Shown: piece after piece, positions 38,882 through 46,707 of the stretch
Numbering within the stretch: position 1 is the first letter of the stretch
Layout: every line of letters starts with the position of its first letter
Program-made: the position numbers and the translations under genes
The notes under the pieces: model-generated
The model's input: the letters and a program-made list of their open reading frames with translations, nothing else
Database searches by the model: none
What the model was told of the DNA's origin: nothing
Source of the DNA: DATLWN01 sp964492895
GTDB taxonomy: Bacteria > Pseudomonadota > Zetaproteobacteria > Mariprofundales > Mariprofundaceae
Direction: 5' to 3'
Assembly (NCBI GenBank): GCA_964492895.1
Contig: CAZBLR010000012.1
Location: 1-46,707 of the forward strand
DNA: 46,707 nucleotides

Positions 38882-39667
38882 CTATTCCTCGACGCCCGGG
38901 TCACCGGCGCCGATGCTGAAGCCGGCGTCGACGTAATGGATCTCGCCGGTCACACCCGAGGCCCAGTCGGACAGCAGGTACGCCGCCGAGTTGCCGACCT
39001 CCTCCTGCGTCACATTGCGCTTGAGCATGGCGCCGCGCGCGCTCTTGGCCATCAGGTTGCGGAAGTTGCCGACGCCGGAGGCGGCCAGGGTCTTGATCGG
39101 TCCGGCGGAGATGCCGTTGACGCGGATGCCGTCGGGACCCAGGTCCTGGGCCAGGTAGCGCACCGACGCCTCGAGCGCCGCCTTGGCCACGCCCATGACG
39201 TTGTAGTTCGGCACGGCACGCACCGCCCCCAGATAGCTCATCGTCAACAGCGAGCCGCCGGGATTCATCAGCCTGGCCGCACGCTGGGCCACGGCGATGA
39301 AGGAATAGGCCGAGATGTCCAGGGCCATGCGGAAATCGTCCCGGGTCGTATCCATGAAGCGGCCCTTCAGCGTATCCTTGTTGGCATAGGCGATCGAGTG
39401 CACGACGAAATCGAGCCCGCCCCAGCGCTGTTCGACCTCGGCGAAGAAATCATCGAGCTGGGCATCGTCCCCGACATCCAGCGACTCGACCAGCGTGGCG
39501 CCGACCGACTCGGCCAGCGGCCGCACGCGCTTCTCCAGGGCCTCACCGAGATAATTGAATCCGAGCTCGGCGCCCTCGCGGTGCGCGGCCTGCGTCACAC
39601 CCCAGGCGATCGACTTGTCGTTGGCGACGCCCAGAATCAGTCCCTTCTTGCCAGACAGAATTCCCAA
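38882..39667 (-). CDS. fabI: enoyl-[acyl-carrier-protein] reductase (NADH)
   Basis: A 261-residue SDR-like reductase of type II fatty-acid synthesis. The N-terminus ILSGKKGLILGVANDKSIAWG binds NAD (in short, LILGVANDKSIAWG). The catalytic Tyr-x6-Lys is in NYNVMGVAKAALE near residues 156-163. SAGPIKTLAASGV is the mobile loop over the triclosan/diazaborine site. The start is TTG 39667, six bases after AGGAGG; the frame upstream is open but unrelated. Followed 2 bases later by aroC. Confidence 0.96.
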   Translation of the reverse strand: MGILSGKKGLILGVANDKSIAWGVTQAAHREGAELGFNYLGEALEKRVRPLAESVGATLVESLDVGDDAQLDDFFAEVEQRWGGLDFVVHSIAYANKDTLKGRFMDTTRDDFRMALDISAYSFIAVAQRAARLMNPGGSLLTMSYLGAVRAVPNYNVMGVAKAALEASVRYLAQDLGPDGIRVNGISAGPIKTLAASGVGNFRNLMAKSARGAMLKRNVTQEEVGNSAAYLLSDWASGVTGEIHYVDAGFSIGAGDPGVEE

Positions 39668-39705
39668 GCCTCTCCTCCTATATGTGTGGATCAGTGCAGA
39701 CAAGG

Positions 39706-41604
39706 CTACCAGCGCGCTTTGGAAAGCGCACGCAGATTGCGGCGCAGCTCGCCCCGCCGCCATGGCCGGGTCGCACCGAATGCCTGGGCCTCCCACGCCC
39801 TGACGAAGGCCCGCCATAGCCCGGCGGGAATGCCGGCGGGCACCGGCACGGCGCGCAGGGGCATCGACGGCGGGCGCTGCCAGCCCCGCTTGTTCATCCA
39901 TGCATCCAGCAGCGGCCAGGCCCGGACCTTGCGCGGCCGCCGGCGCATCAGGCGCGGGCCGCCCCAGATCGCCGCGGCCAGCAGCAGCGCGGCCGCGGCC
40001 AACAGCGGCAGCTGCCGGCGCAGCCCGTTCCAGAGGGCGGCGAGCATGCGGCCGCGGTCCGCGGATTCGAATTCCAGCACGTAGCGGTACCAGCTCAGCT
40101 TGACCGTCTCCCAGATGGCGTCGATATCGGGGAAGCGTACCCCGCTCAGGGCCCACCGTGACGACGGCGTGCCGTCCTCGCGCTGCCAGCGTCCGCCGAT
40201 CCATGCCTCGACCCAGCTGTGGGCATGCGCCTGGCGGATCAGCAGGAAATGGCCCACATCGTTCCATTCGCCGCCGTAATAGCCGTTGACCACGCGGGAG
40301 GGAATGCCGAGCGAGCGGATGGCGAGTGCCAGCAGCGTGGCATACATCTCGCAATAGCCCCGCTTCGTCTGCAGGAAGGATTGCATCGGGTGGGCCGGAT
40401 CGACCTTGGCGTTCAGATCGTAGGTCCAGCCGCGCAGGGTGGCCACCAGTCGCCCTACCCTGTCGCCGTCGCTGCCGTCGCCGGCCACCCCGGCGGCCCA
40501 GCGTGCCACCGCCGGCGGCACCACCGAGGCATCGCGCTCGGCCGGGACCGGCGGACGCATGCCGGGCGGTTCCGCGTGGTCGCGGCCGATGGTCATCAGC
40601 AGCCGCAGCCGGCGGGACGGGGGGGAGTCGAAGCGCAGGGTCCCCTGATCGTCGGCCACCATCGGTGCCGGGATCTGCCGCAGGCCGTGCCAGCCGTCCG
40701 GCAGCATCACCACCCCGTGATCGGTCGCTTCGCGGTAGACGGCGACCTCCATGCCGCCATCGCCACGGGAGATATCCTCGCCCGCGTGCCAGCTCGCCAC
40801 CAGGACGGGCGGCAGCCGGCGCCATCCGTCGCCGGTGAACAGGCCGAGGGCGATGCCGCGCCAGTAACGCCCCTGGATCAGGTGCCGGAAACGGGCCGCA
40901 TCCTCGGGATGCGCCGGCTCCACCCGCAGCACCACCGTCGGATCCAGCGTGCGGCCGAAGTCGCCGAGCTGCACCTGATTGGAGAAGCCCGAGGTCTCCA
41001 TCCTGGGCTGGGTCGGGCGCAACACCGAGTGGAAGTCGAAGCGCGGCAGGGCCACGAACAGCATGGCGCTGGACAGCGCCATCACCGCCGCCATGCCCGC
41101 ATCGGCGCGCCACGCGGCCAGGGACAACGCCTCCCCGGCATGCTGCAGGCCGTACAGGCGCTGGGCGGCGCGCCAGAGAAGCAGCAGGAAGGCCAGCAGC
41201 GGCAACGCGTACAGCACGCTGTCCGTCAACACCGCCGCCGCCAGGATCAGGAAGCCGGAGACCAGGATGCGGTGCAGATGGTTGCGCGGTGTCGCCTCCT
41301 CGACGATCACGGCCAGGGCCAGGATCAGCAGGAAATCGGTCAGGGCCACGAGGAAGGCGCGCCCGAGTGCCAGCTCGATGGCGACCCAGACGAAGCCGGC
41401 CCAGCCGATCAGGCTGGCATGGAGCTCCTTCAGGGACAGGGTTGGGCCCCGCCACAGGCGCAGCAGGCCTGCCGTCGTCACCAACAGCCAGTAGAACGGG
41501 CTGACGAAATCGGACAGGGCCAGCGCGGCCACGCCGCAGAACAGCACGGCCAGCGTCAGGCGTTCCGCCTCCACCAGCGTCGGCGCCATCGCGGCCCGGA
41601 TCAT
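39706..41604 (-). CDS. TgpA-type membrane transglutaminase-like protein
   Basis: A 632-residue protein. About five N-terminal transmembrane helices (residues 15-165; DUF3488-type) are followed by a periplasmic transglutaminase core with the Cys in TKRGYCEMYATLLALAIR, the His in AHAHSWVEAWIGG and the Asp in WQREDGTPSSRW, then one more transmembrane helix (LPLLAAAALLLAAAIWGG) and a basic cytoplasmic tail. The ATG at 41604 overlaps the DUF58 stop. Pseudomonas TgpA is essential for viability in a moxR-DUF58-tgpA cluster, as here. Confidence 0.92.
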   Translation of the reverse strand: MIRAAMAPTLVEAERLTLAVLFCGVAALALSDFVSPFYWLLVTTAGLLRLWRGPTLSLKELHASLIGWAGFVWVAIELALGRAFLVALTDFLLILALAVIVEEATPRNHLHRILVSGFLILAAAVLTDSVLYALPLLAFLLLLWRAAQRLYGLQHAGEALSLAAWRADAGMAAVMALSSAMLFVALPRFDFHSVLRPTQPRMETSGFSNQVQLGDFGRTLDPTVVLRVEPAHPEDAARFRHLIQGRYWRGIALGLFTGDGWRRLPPVLVASWHAGEDISRGDGGMEVAVYREATDHGVVMLPDGWHGLRQIPAPMVADDQGTLRFDSPPSRRLRLLMTIGRDHAEPPGMRPPVPAERDASVVPPAVARWAAGVAGDGSDGDRVGRLVATLRGWTYDLNAKVDPAHPMQSFLQTKRGYCEMYATLLALAIRSLGIPSRVVNGYYGGEWNDVGHFLLIRQAHAHSWVEAWIGGRWQREDGTPSSRWALSGVRFPDIDAIWETVKLSWYRYVLEFESADRGRMLAALWNGLRRQLPLLAAAALLLAAAIWGGPRLMRRRPRKVRAWPLLDAWMNKRGWQRPPSMPLRAVPVPAGIPAGLWRAFVRAWEAQAFGATRPWRRGELRRNLRALSKARW

Positions 41605-42623
41605 GCCGGCCCGACCAGCGACAGCAGCAGCCCGCCCTGCCCGGCCGGCGGCTCGGCCTGGGGCGCGGCACCGGCCAGCAGGCGCCACAGCGCCGGATCG
41701 GCCGGCCCGCTCTCCACGGCACCGATGACGATGCGCCGCGTATCCGGCTGGCGGGATGGCGGCTGCAGCAGCCAGGAAACGGCCTGGCCGAGCAGGCGAT
41801 CCAGGGCGGCCGGCGGCGTGCCTTCGGGCAGGCGCATATCCACCCGCACCAGCTCGACCCGGGTCTCGGGCGGCGGTGCGGCGAAATGCTTGACCAGCCA
41901 CTGCCGAGGATCGGCGGCCCCGGCCGGCAGCTTGCGCCAATGGATGCGCGAGCGCAGATCACCCGGCACGTAGGCGCGCAGATCCCGCCATTCGTCACCG
42001 GCCATGTCCGCCGGCTTCCGGGCCGCGGCAACGCCACCGTGCATCGCCACCGGTGCCGGCACCACCACCCAGTCCCAGGCCTCCTCGCGTTCCAGGCCGA
42101 GCCGCCACAGCCCGAGCGGCGCGCTGGTTGCGAGCCGCAGCCGGCGCAGCAGGCGTATGCCGCGCCTGTCCGCCAGCATGGAGCCGCCGAGAACGCCCCC
42201 TCCCCGCTCCAGCCGCAGGCTCAGGGCCAGCGGCGCCTGCGGGCCGTCGTCGTGCCAGCTGATGTCGACCAGGGCCGGGTACGGATAGGCAAGCGGCACG
42301 GCCTCGCGCAGCACATGCGCGAGGCCGGCCTGCGTGTGGTCCGGCATCAAGCGGGCAAGGGAGGGGAGCCGGCGCAGCAGGCGTATGCCGCTGACCAGGC
42401 CCGCGGCGCCGAAGGATGCGAACATGGCGCCGCACAGGTAGAGCAGGTTGTTGCCGGAATAGACGGCGGCGGCGGACACGCCGAGCAGCGTGGCCAGGTA
42501 CAGTGCCCCGGGCCGCGTCAGCCCCAGCCGCCAGGTGCCGAGGCGCAGCTCGGCGCGCACCACCCGGTCCATGAGACGCAGCAGCCATGGCGGCAGTCGG
42601 AGGTCGGATGGATCGTACGGCAT
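41601..42623 (-). CDS. DUF58 domain protein of the MoxR cluster
   Basis: A 340-residue protein. Two N-terminal hydrophobic segments (residues 40-85) precede the DUF58 region with the characteristic YVPGDLRSRIHWRKLPAGA motif (YVPGD...IHWR) near residue 230. A vWA-like C-terminal part follows (RVELVRVDMRLPEG). DUF58 proteins are encoded with MoxR AAA ATPases and are thought to work with them in assembly of membrane or periplasmic proteins. The ATG lies 7 bases after moxR. Confidence 0.9.
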   Translation of the reverse strand: MPYDPSDLRLPPWLLRLMDRVVRAELRLGTWRLGLTRPGALYLATLLGVSAAAVYSGNNLLYLCGAMFASFGAAGLVSGIRLLRRLPSLARLMPDHTQAGLAHVLREAVPLAYPYPALVDISWHDDGPQAPLALSLRLERGGGVLGGSMLADRRGIRLLRRLRLATSAPLGLWRLGLEREEAWDWVVVPAPVAMHGGVAAARKPADMAGDEWRDLRAYVPGDLRSRIHWRKLPAGAADPRQWLVKHFAAPPPETRVELVRVDMRLPEGTPPAALDRLLGQAVSWLLQPPSRQPDTRRIVIGAVESGPADPALWRLLAGAAPQAEPPAGQGGLLLSLVGPA

Positions 42624-42630
42624 CGGCGCC

Positions 42631-43563
42631 TCAGGCCGGAACGGGAACCTGCTCCATCAACGACAGCAGCGCCTTGCCCGCATCGCCGTCGGCCACGACG
42701 CGATGACCGACGACCGGCAGCCATACGGCCTGCACGTCGGCGGCGCTGACATAGGGCTGACCGGCCAGCCAGGCCCGGGCCTTCGCCGCGGCCAGCAGGT
42801 CCTGGGCCGCGCGCGGCGACACGCCCTGGCGCAGCCATTGGCCGTTGCGGCTCTGCGCCAGCAGCGCCAGCACGTAGTCGAGCAGGGCATCGGATACCGG
42901 CACGGCCGCCGCGAGCTCACGGATATGCGCCAGCTGGGCCACCGGGAACACCGGCTTCAGCCCCTCCAGCTGCACGCGCCCGGCCAGGCCGAGCAGCACA
43001 CGGCGCTCGGCCTCGGCATCCGGATAGCCCAGCGTGATGCGCATGAAGAAGCGGTCGAGCTGCGACTCGGGCAACGGGAAGGTGCCGGCGTATTCCAGCG
43101 GGTTCTGCGTGGCGATGACGAAGAAGGGATCAGGCAGCGGATGCGTGTCCCGCTCGATGCTGACCGTGCCCTCGGCCATCGCCTCCAGCAGCGCCGATTG
43201 TGCCTTGGGGGTGGCCCGGTTGATCTCGTCGGCCAGCACGATGTGATGGAACACCGGCCCCGGATGGAAGACGAACCGCCGCTGCTCCGGATCGAACATC
43301 TCCACACCCGTGATGTCGGCCGGCAACAGATCGGCGGTGAACTGGATGCGCCCGAAATCGGTGCCCAGCGAAACGGCCAGGGCCTTGGCCAGCGTCGTCT
43401 TGCCCACCCCCGGCACGTCCTCGATCAGGATGTGGCCGCCGCAGACCAGGGCCACCAGCACCAGATCGAGGCGCTCGGCCTTGCCGGCCATGACGACGCC
43501 CAGTTGCGCCTTGAGCCGGAGCAGCTGCGACCGTTCGTCTCCGGTGGCGCTTACGGCTGACAT
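42631..43563 (-). CDS. MoxR family AAA+ ATPase
   Basis: A 310-residue chaperone-like ATPase. Walker A is EDVPGVGKTTLAKAL near residue 48, followed by RIQFTADLLPADITG. Walker B is HIVLADEINRATPKAQSALLEAM near residue 112, in short VLADEINRA. Sensor 1 is VIATQNPLEYAGTFPLPE, and RFFMRI follows. A C-terminal helical lid with YVLALLAQSRNG and SPRAAQDLL is present. The ATG at 43563 overlaps the 3' end of the zincin gene by 13 bases, so the two are probably coupled. Confidence 0.95.
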   Translation of the reverse strand: MSAVSATGDERSQLLRLKAQLGVVMAGKAERLDLVLVALVCGGHILIEDVPGVGKTTLAKALAVSLGTDFGRIQFTADLLPADITGVEMFDPEQRRFVFHPGPVFHHIVLADEINRATPKAQSALLEAMAEGTVSIERDTHPLPDPFFVIATQNPLEYAGTFPLPESQLDRFFMRITLGYPDAEAERRVLLGLAGRVQLEGLKPVFPVAQLAHIRELAAAVPVSDALLDYVLALLAQSRNGQWLRQGVSPRAAQDLLAAAKARAWLAGQPYVSAADVQAVWLPVVGHRVVADGDAGKALLSLMEQVPVPA

Positions 43564-43925
43564 TCGATGCGCTCCATGTCCGTGTCGCTGAAGCCGAAAT
43601 AATGGCCGATCTCGTGGACCAGCACATGGCGGATGCAGGCGTCGATGCTGAGCTCGTGGCGCGCGGCATAGGCGATGATCGGCCGGCGGTACAGATAGAT
43701 CACGTCCGGCGGATGCCCGCCGTAACTGCTTCCGCGCTCGGGCAAGGGCCATCCCGAATACAGGCCGAGCAGCTCGTCGGGTGAATCCAGATGCATCTGC
43801 CGCATGGTGTCGGAATCCGGAACATCCTCGGTGATCACGACCACATTCTCGATGGCATCGCGGAAGCGTGACGGCAGGCCGGCGAAGATCTCGCTCGCGC
43901 GCTGTTGGAAGGCTTCGTCATCCAT
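43551..43925 (-). CDS. metallopeptidase family (MMP-like zincin) protein
   Basis: A 124-residue protein with VLVHEIGHYFGFSDTDMERIE: H104, E105 and H108 form the HExxH zinc motif, with an Asp nine residues downstream. N-terminal LPSRFRDAIENVVV and GLYSGWPLPERG are typical of this small DUF1025-type family. There is no signal peptide. Protease activity has not been established for the family. It leads the moxR-DUF58-transglutaminase unit and could be a maturation or control factor for it (inference). Confidence 0.87.
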   Translation of the reverse strand: MDDEAFQQRASEIFAGLPSRFRDAIENVVVITEDVPDSDTMRQMHLDSPDELLGLYSGWPLPERGSSYGGHPPDVIYLYRRPIIAYAARHELSIDACIRHVLVHEIGHYFGFSDTDMERIECQP

Positions 43926-43969
43926 GCGGACAGACTAGCATCTCCGCGCTTTTCCGGTCACCCGTGCCG

Positions 43970-44839
43970 CTATGCCAGCGACGCGGCGGCCTCGCGAAAG
44001 CTCGGGTAGCTGAGCCGCGGCAGCAGCTCCCGATGCAGCAGGGCGTTGCACACGCGCTTGTTGTCGCGGAAGAACTCCAGCGCGGCCGGCGGCAATTCCT
44101 GCGCCGCCGCATCCGCATCGAGGATGACCGGCGCCGGCGCCCCGACGAGGCGTGCCAGCTCGCACACGTACTCGTCATGCGGCAAGGGCGCGTCATCGGC
44201 CAGGTTGACGATGCGCCCGGGCCTTGGATGCGTCATCGCCGCCAGCAGGGCCGCCACGATATCGTCGACGTGGATGCGGTTGGACCAGTGCGGCGGCTGC
44301 CAGCATGCCACCTTGTACCCGCCTTCCCTGAGGCGCGGGATGATGTTGCGCCCCGGGCCGTAGATGCCGGCGATGCGGAACACCTCGGCCGGCAGCCCCG
44401 AGTCCAGCCAGGCCGCCTCCGCCGCAAGCCGTCCGGCGCCGCGCGCGCTGCGCGGGCGGCACGGCCAGGACTCGTCCACCCAGGCCCCCTCGGCATCGCC
44501 GTACACGCCCGTCGTCGACAGGTAACCGGCCCAGCGCAGCCCTGAAAGCCGGGAGGCGATCACCGGCAGCCACCCCGCCTGCGGGGCCAGCATGGTGTCC
44601 CCGTCGCGCGCCAGCGGGATCGAATCGACCACGGCATCCACCTCGCTGAGCAGTGCGTCGGGCAGATCGGCCGGAGAGTCGGCGATGACCGCTTCGATGC
44701 CCCGGGCGCGCAGGGTCGCGGCGCGTGCATCACTGCGCGTGGTGCCGCTCACCCGCATGCCCCGGGCCAGGGCGGCCATGGCCAGGCGTTCGCCGACATA
44801 GCCGCAACCGAGGATCAGCAGTTGCCGTATCTGTTGCAT
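43970..44839 (-). CDS. NAD(P)-dependent epimerase/dehydratase family protein (YeeZ-like)
   Basis: A 289-residue extended SDR. The Rossmann motif is ILGCGYVGERLA at residues 8-19. The active-site region has YLSTTGVYGD near residue 112, a YxxxK-like site less obvious than usual (the Tyr is in GVYGD), FRIAGIYGPGRNIIPRL and NRIHVDDIVAAL. E. coli YeeZ is of unknown function and its active site is also degenerate. It is separated by 44 bases from the zincin gene and is likely co-directional with it. Confidence 0.85.
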   Translation of the reverse strand: MQQIRQLLILGCGYVGERLAMAALARGMRVSGTTRSDARAATLRARGIEAVIADSPADLPDALLSEVDAVVDSIPLARDGDTMLAPQAGWLPVIASRLSGLRWAGYLSTTGVYGDAEGAWVDESWPCRPRSARGAGRLAAEAAWLDSGLPAEVFRIAGIYGPGRNIIPRLREGGYKVACWQPPHWSNRIHVDDIVAALLAAMTHPRPGRIVNLADDAPLPHDEYVCELARLVGAPAPVILDADAAAQELPPAALEFFRDNKRVCNALLHRELLPRLSYPSFREAAASLA

Positions 44840-44951
44840 GCGCCAAAGCTAGCCGATTTGCCGCCGGCCGCACCAGCCATGCCATGCCGCTGGAAAGGCA
44901 TCACCGCCCCGACCCGTTGACGCGGCTGGGCGGGCGGCATCACAATGGGGT

Positions 44952-45608
44952 ATGCCGTTCGATCTGGCCGTCATCGACCTGGACAACACGCTGTACCGCG
45001 CCAGCTCCGGTGTGTTCGCGCGCATGGATGCGCGCATGAACCGCTTCATCGAACGCAGGCTGTCGGTGGACACGGACGAGGCCAACCGCCTGCGCCGGAC
45101 CTACTGGGACCGCTACGGCACCACGCTGCGCGGCCTGATGCTGCATCACGGCATCGACCCGGAGGCCTTCCTCGACGAAGTGCACGACATCGGCGTGGAC
45201 ACCCTGCTGTCCGCGGACCGGGAGCTGGACACGGCCCTGGCCGCGATGCCGGGGCGCAAGGTGATCCATACCAACGGCACCCGCGAGCATGCCGAACGCG
45301 TGCTGGCGGCGCTCGCCATCCGCCACCATTTCCACGCCATCTACGACATCCGCTTCAACGACTACCGGCCCAAGCCCTGCCCGGAGACCCTGGCCATGCT
45401 GCTGGCGGCCGAACAGACGACGCCTTCCTGCGCCATCGTCATCGACGACATGGCCGACAACCTGGCCGCCGCCGCGCATCTGGGGGCCCGTACGGCCTGG
45501 ATCAGCGATCGCGCATCGCCCCGGTGGCATTTCTGCTCGGCCACGGTGGCGGCGCTCGCGCGCCGGCTCAGCGCCCTCCCTTTGCCGCCTTTGCCGCAGC
45601 AGGCCTGA
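44952..45608 (+). CDS. HAD-superfamily pyrimidine 5'-nucleotidase
   Basis: A 218-residue HAD hydrolase. Motif I is DLDNTLYRA at residues 8-16 with the nucleophile Asp, motif II is IHTNGTREHAE near residue 102, motif III Lys is in DYRPKPCPET, and motif IV is VIDDMADNLAAA. DLDNTLY and RPKPxPE are the signatures of the Ssm1/Sdt1-type pyrimidine 5'-nucleotidases, suggesting UMP/CMP or modified-nucleotide dephosphorylation. Its 3' end overlaps the convergent membrane-protein gene by 41 bases. Confidence 0.9.
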   Translation: MPFDLAVIDLDNTLYRASSGVFARMDARMNRFIERRLSVDTDEANRLRRTYWDRYGTTLRGLMLHHGIDPEAFLDEVHDIGVDTLLSADRELDTALAAMPGRKVIHTNGTREHAERVLAALAIRHHFHAIYDIRFNDYRPKPCPETLAMLLAAEQTTPSCAIVIDDMADNLAAAAHLGARTAWISDRASPRWHFCSATVAALARRLSALPLPPLPQQA

Positions 45609-46143
45609 ACAGCAGCACCAGGGCCCAGGCCAGCGCCCCGACCATCACCAGCGTCCCGATGCCCTTGGCGACGGCCGCAAAAAGGTGGTCATCGGCCAGC
45701 AGCCCCGTCTCGGTCAGGATGAAGTTCCAGTCATGGAAGCCGTAGGGCGAACGCTCGCCGACGTTGCCGCCGAGCAGCGGCATCGACAGGCTGCGCGCAT
45801 CGTTGATGTACGGGGCGATATCGAGGAAATTCTCGCCGAACCACCACAGGCAGACCGCCGCCCCGAAGGCGTCGCGCGTCCTGAACCACAGCACGAAGAA
45901 GCAGATCGCCGGCATCATCAGCTGCCCGAGGCTGCCGCCGAGCGAGGTGATCACCGCCGGAAAGGGGCGGAACAGGATGTGGCCGAACTCGTGGAAGGGC
46001 AGGTTGACCCCATGCAGGAAGCTTTCGCCGGCCGCATTCGCAGCGACCGGCGAGAAGATGAAGCGGATGCTCCAGTAGGCGAGCAGGGCCAGCAACAGCC
46101 CCCTGCCGACCAGCGCCAACGGATTCGACACCTGTGCGGGCAC
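45568..46143 (-). CDS. membrane protein with an HEFGH zinc-protease-like motif (M50-like)
   Basis: A 191-residue protein with a GTG start 16 bases after rho. About four hydrophobic segments are visible (10-32, 60-95, 100-115, 155-180). HEFGH at residues 51-55 follows a short loop, and FLDIAPYINDAR near residue 117 could supply a third metal ligand (NxxPxxxxD-like). The layout resembles small site-2-protease-type M50 proteins, but I do not recognise the subfamily and proteolysis is unproven. The C-terminus is basic (AAAKAAKGGR). Confidence 0.75.
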   Translation of the reverse strand: MPAQVSNPLALVGRGLLLALLAYWSIRFIFSPVAANAAGESFLHGVNLPFHEFGHILFRPFPAVITSLGGSLGQLMMPAICFFVLWFRTRDAFGAAVCLWWFGENFLDIAPYINDARSLSMPLLGGNVGERSPYGFHDWNFILTETGLLADDHLFAAVAKGIGTLVMVGALAWALVLLFRPAAAKAAKGGR

Positions 46144-46159
46144 GAAACCGTCGCCGTCG

Positions 46160-46707
46160 CTACTGGTTCATCTTCTCGAAGAACTCGGCGTTGTTCTTGG
46201 TCTTGGAGAGCTTGTCGAGCAGGAACTCCATGGCGTCGACGGTGCCCATCGGCGACAGGATCTTGCGCAGGATCCAGATCTTCTGCAGCTCGTCGCGCGG
46301 TACCAGCAGCTCTTCCTTGCGGGTGCCGGACGGGGCGATGTCGATGGCCGGGAACACGCGCTTGTCGACCAGCTTGCGCTCCAGCTTGATCTCCATGTTG
46401 CCCGTGCCCTTGAACTCCTCGAAGATCACCTCGTCCATCTTGCTGCCGGTGTCGACGAGCGCGGTGGCGATGATGGTCAGCGAGCCGCCGCCCTCGATGT
46501 TGCGGGCCGCGCCGAAGAAGCGCTTCGGGCGGTGCAGGGCGTTGGAGTCCACGCCGCCGGACAGGATCTTGCCCGAGGACGGCACCACCGTGTTGTAGGC
46601 ACGCGCCAGGCGCGTGATCGAGTCGAGCAGGATCACCACGTCCTTGCCATGCTCGACCATGCGCTTGGCCTTCTCGATGACCATCTCGGACACCTGCACG
46701 TGGCGCT
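46160..46707 (-). CDS. rho: transcription termination factor Rho (3' part; 5' end beyond the window)
   Basis: The last 182 residues of Rho, running off the window edge at 46707. The frame is open to the edge. Visible: RHVQVSEMVIEKAKR, Walker B VVILLDSITRLARAYN, the Q-loop/secondary RNA-binding region (SGGVDSNALHRPKRFFGAARN in short VDSNALHRPKRFFG), the R-loop GSKMDEVIFEEFKGTGNME, and ELQKIWILRKILSPMG. The C-terminus ends EFFEKMNQ. The RNA-binding N-terminal domain is not in view. Confidence 0.97.
   Translation of the reverse strand, partial: RHVQVSEMVIEKAKRMVEHGKDVVILLDSITRLARAYNTVVPSSGKILSGGVDSNALHRPKRFFGAARNIEGGGSLTIIATALVDTGSKMDEVIFEEFKGTGNMEIKLERKLVDKRVFPAIDIAPSGTRKEELLVPRDELQKIWILRKILSPMGTVDAMEFLLDKLSKTKNNAEFFEKMNQ

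Noticed and set aside
39668..42037. A long open extension upstream of fabI in the same frame (over 700 codons)
   Set aside because: It runs through the transglutaminase and DUF58 genes in a different frame with Arg/Pro/Gly-rich nonsense. A TTG with an ideal ribosome-binding site marks the fabI start.
1..46707. Prophage, transposon, toxin-antitoxin or restriction system
   Set aside because: No integrase, transposase, phage structural, toxin or restriction gene was recognised, and composition looks even across the window.

Overview
This is a GC-rich, almost gap-free stretch of a Gram-negative chromosome. The gene order fits a gammaproteobacterium or close relative: rpsF-priB-rpsR-rplI-dnaB-alr, pilMNO-pilQ-aroK-aroB, minor pilins, mrcA, mla lipid-transport genes and rho. 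Codon third positions are strongly G/C throughout. ATGA- or GTGA-type start/stop overlaps are frequent, and GTG and TTG starts are common. No tRNA, rRNA, CRISPR array, transposase or prophage gene was seen, and no stretch over 300 bases lacks a gene. The exact genus cannot be read from this sequence alone.

Layout. 1-2.8 kb: rlmJ, two small stand-alone cyclic-nucleotide-binding-domain proteins, and purC. 2.8-8.1 kb: the S6/PriB/S18 ribosomal operon continuing into a DUF2232 membrane protein, L9, DnaB helicase and alanine racemase. 8.1-11.6 kb: an Mla/MCE-type lipid transporter (permease, ATPase, MCE protein), then a TPR lipoprotein and a small tautomerase. 11.6-15.3 kb: a carboxylate-amine ligase with an M20 amidohydrolase, a hairpin-rich spacer, FxsA and a Bax-inhibitor-1 protein. 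15.3-21.8 kb, minus strand: type IV pilus alignment and secretin genes pilM-N-O-Q followed by aroK-aroB; pilP is missing. 21.9-27.3 kb, minus strand: a minor-pilin operon (two FimT paralogues, PilV, PilW, PilX) ending in a 705-residue secreted protein in the PilY1 position and a DUF4124-cytochrome c fusion. 27.3-31.7 kb: divergent mrcA (PBP1A), then phhB and cimA. 31.8-37 kb: a redox/detoxification group (quinone oxidoreductase, LysR regulator, CDGSH protein, two pirins, nitroreductase) plus a VanX-type dipeptidase and an FmdB zinc ribbon. 37-46.7 kb: mlaA, aroC, fabI, a transglutaminase/DUF58/MoxR group with a zincin, an SDR protein, a HAD nucleotidase, an HEFGH membrane protein and the 3' end of rho.

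How they work together. PilM, PilN and PilO form the inner-membrane platform that links the pilus motor to the PilQ secretin. The minor pilins would prime and cap the fibre, and the last two genes of that operon would supply a tip or surface protein and a haem protein. MlaE/F/D and MlaA belong to lipid-asymmetry maintenance, and PBP1A, Alr and the dipeptidase to cell-wall metabolism. AroB, AroK and AroC are shikimate-pathway steps.

Most interesting leads: (1) a c-type cytochrome fused to DUF4124 directly after an unrecognised large secreted protein in the minor-pilin operon; (2) no pilP, together with a long PilQ carrying three AMIN-like modules; (3) a 61-residue GER/RGG extension on ribosomal protein S18, next to an S6 with a long acidic tail; (4) a visible duplication of fimT plus the start of mrcA, leaving an mrcA relic that now forms the promoter region of the pilin operon; (5) a run of five hairpins at 13967-14141.
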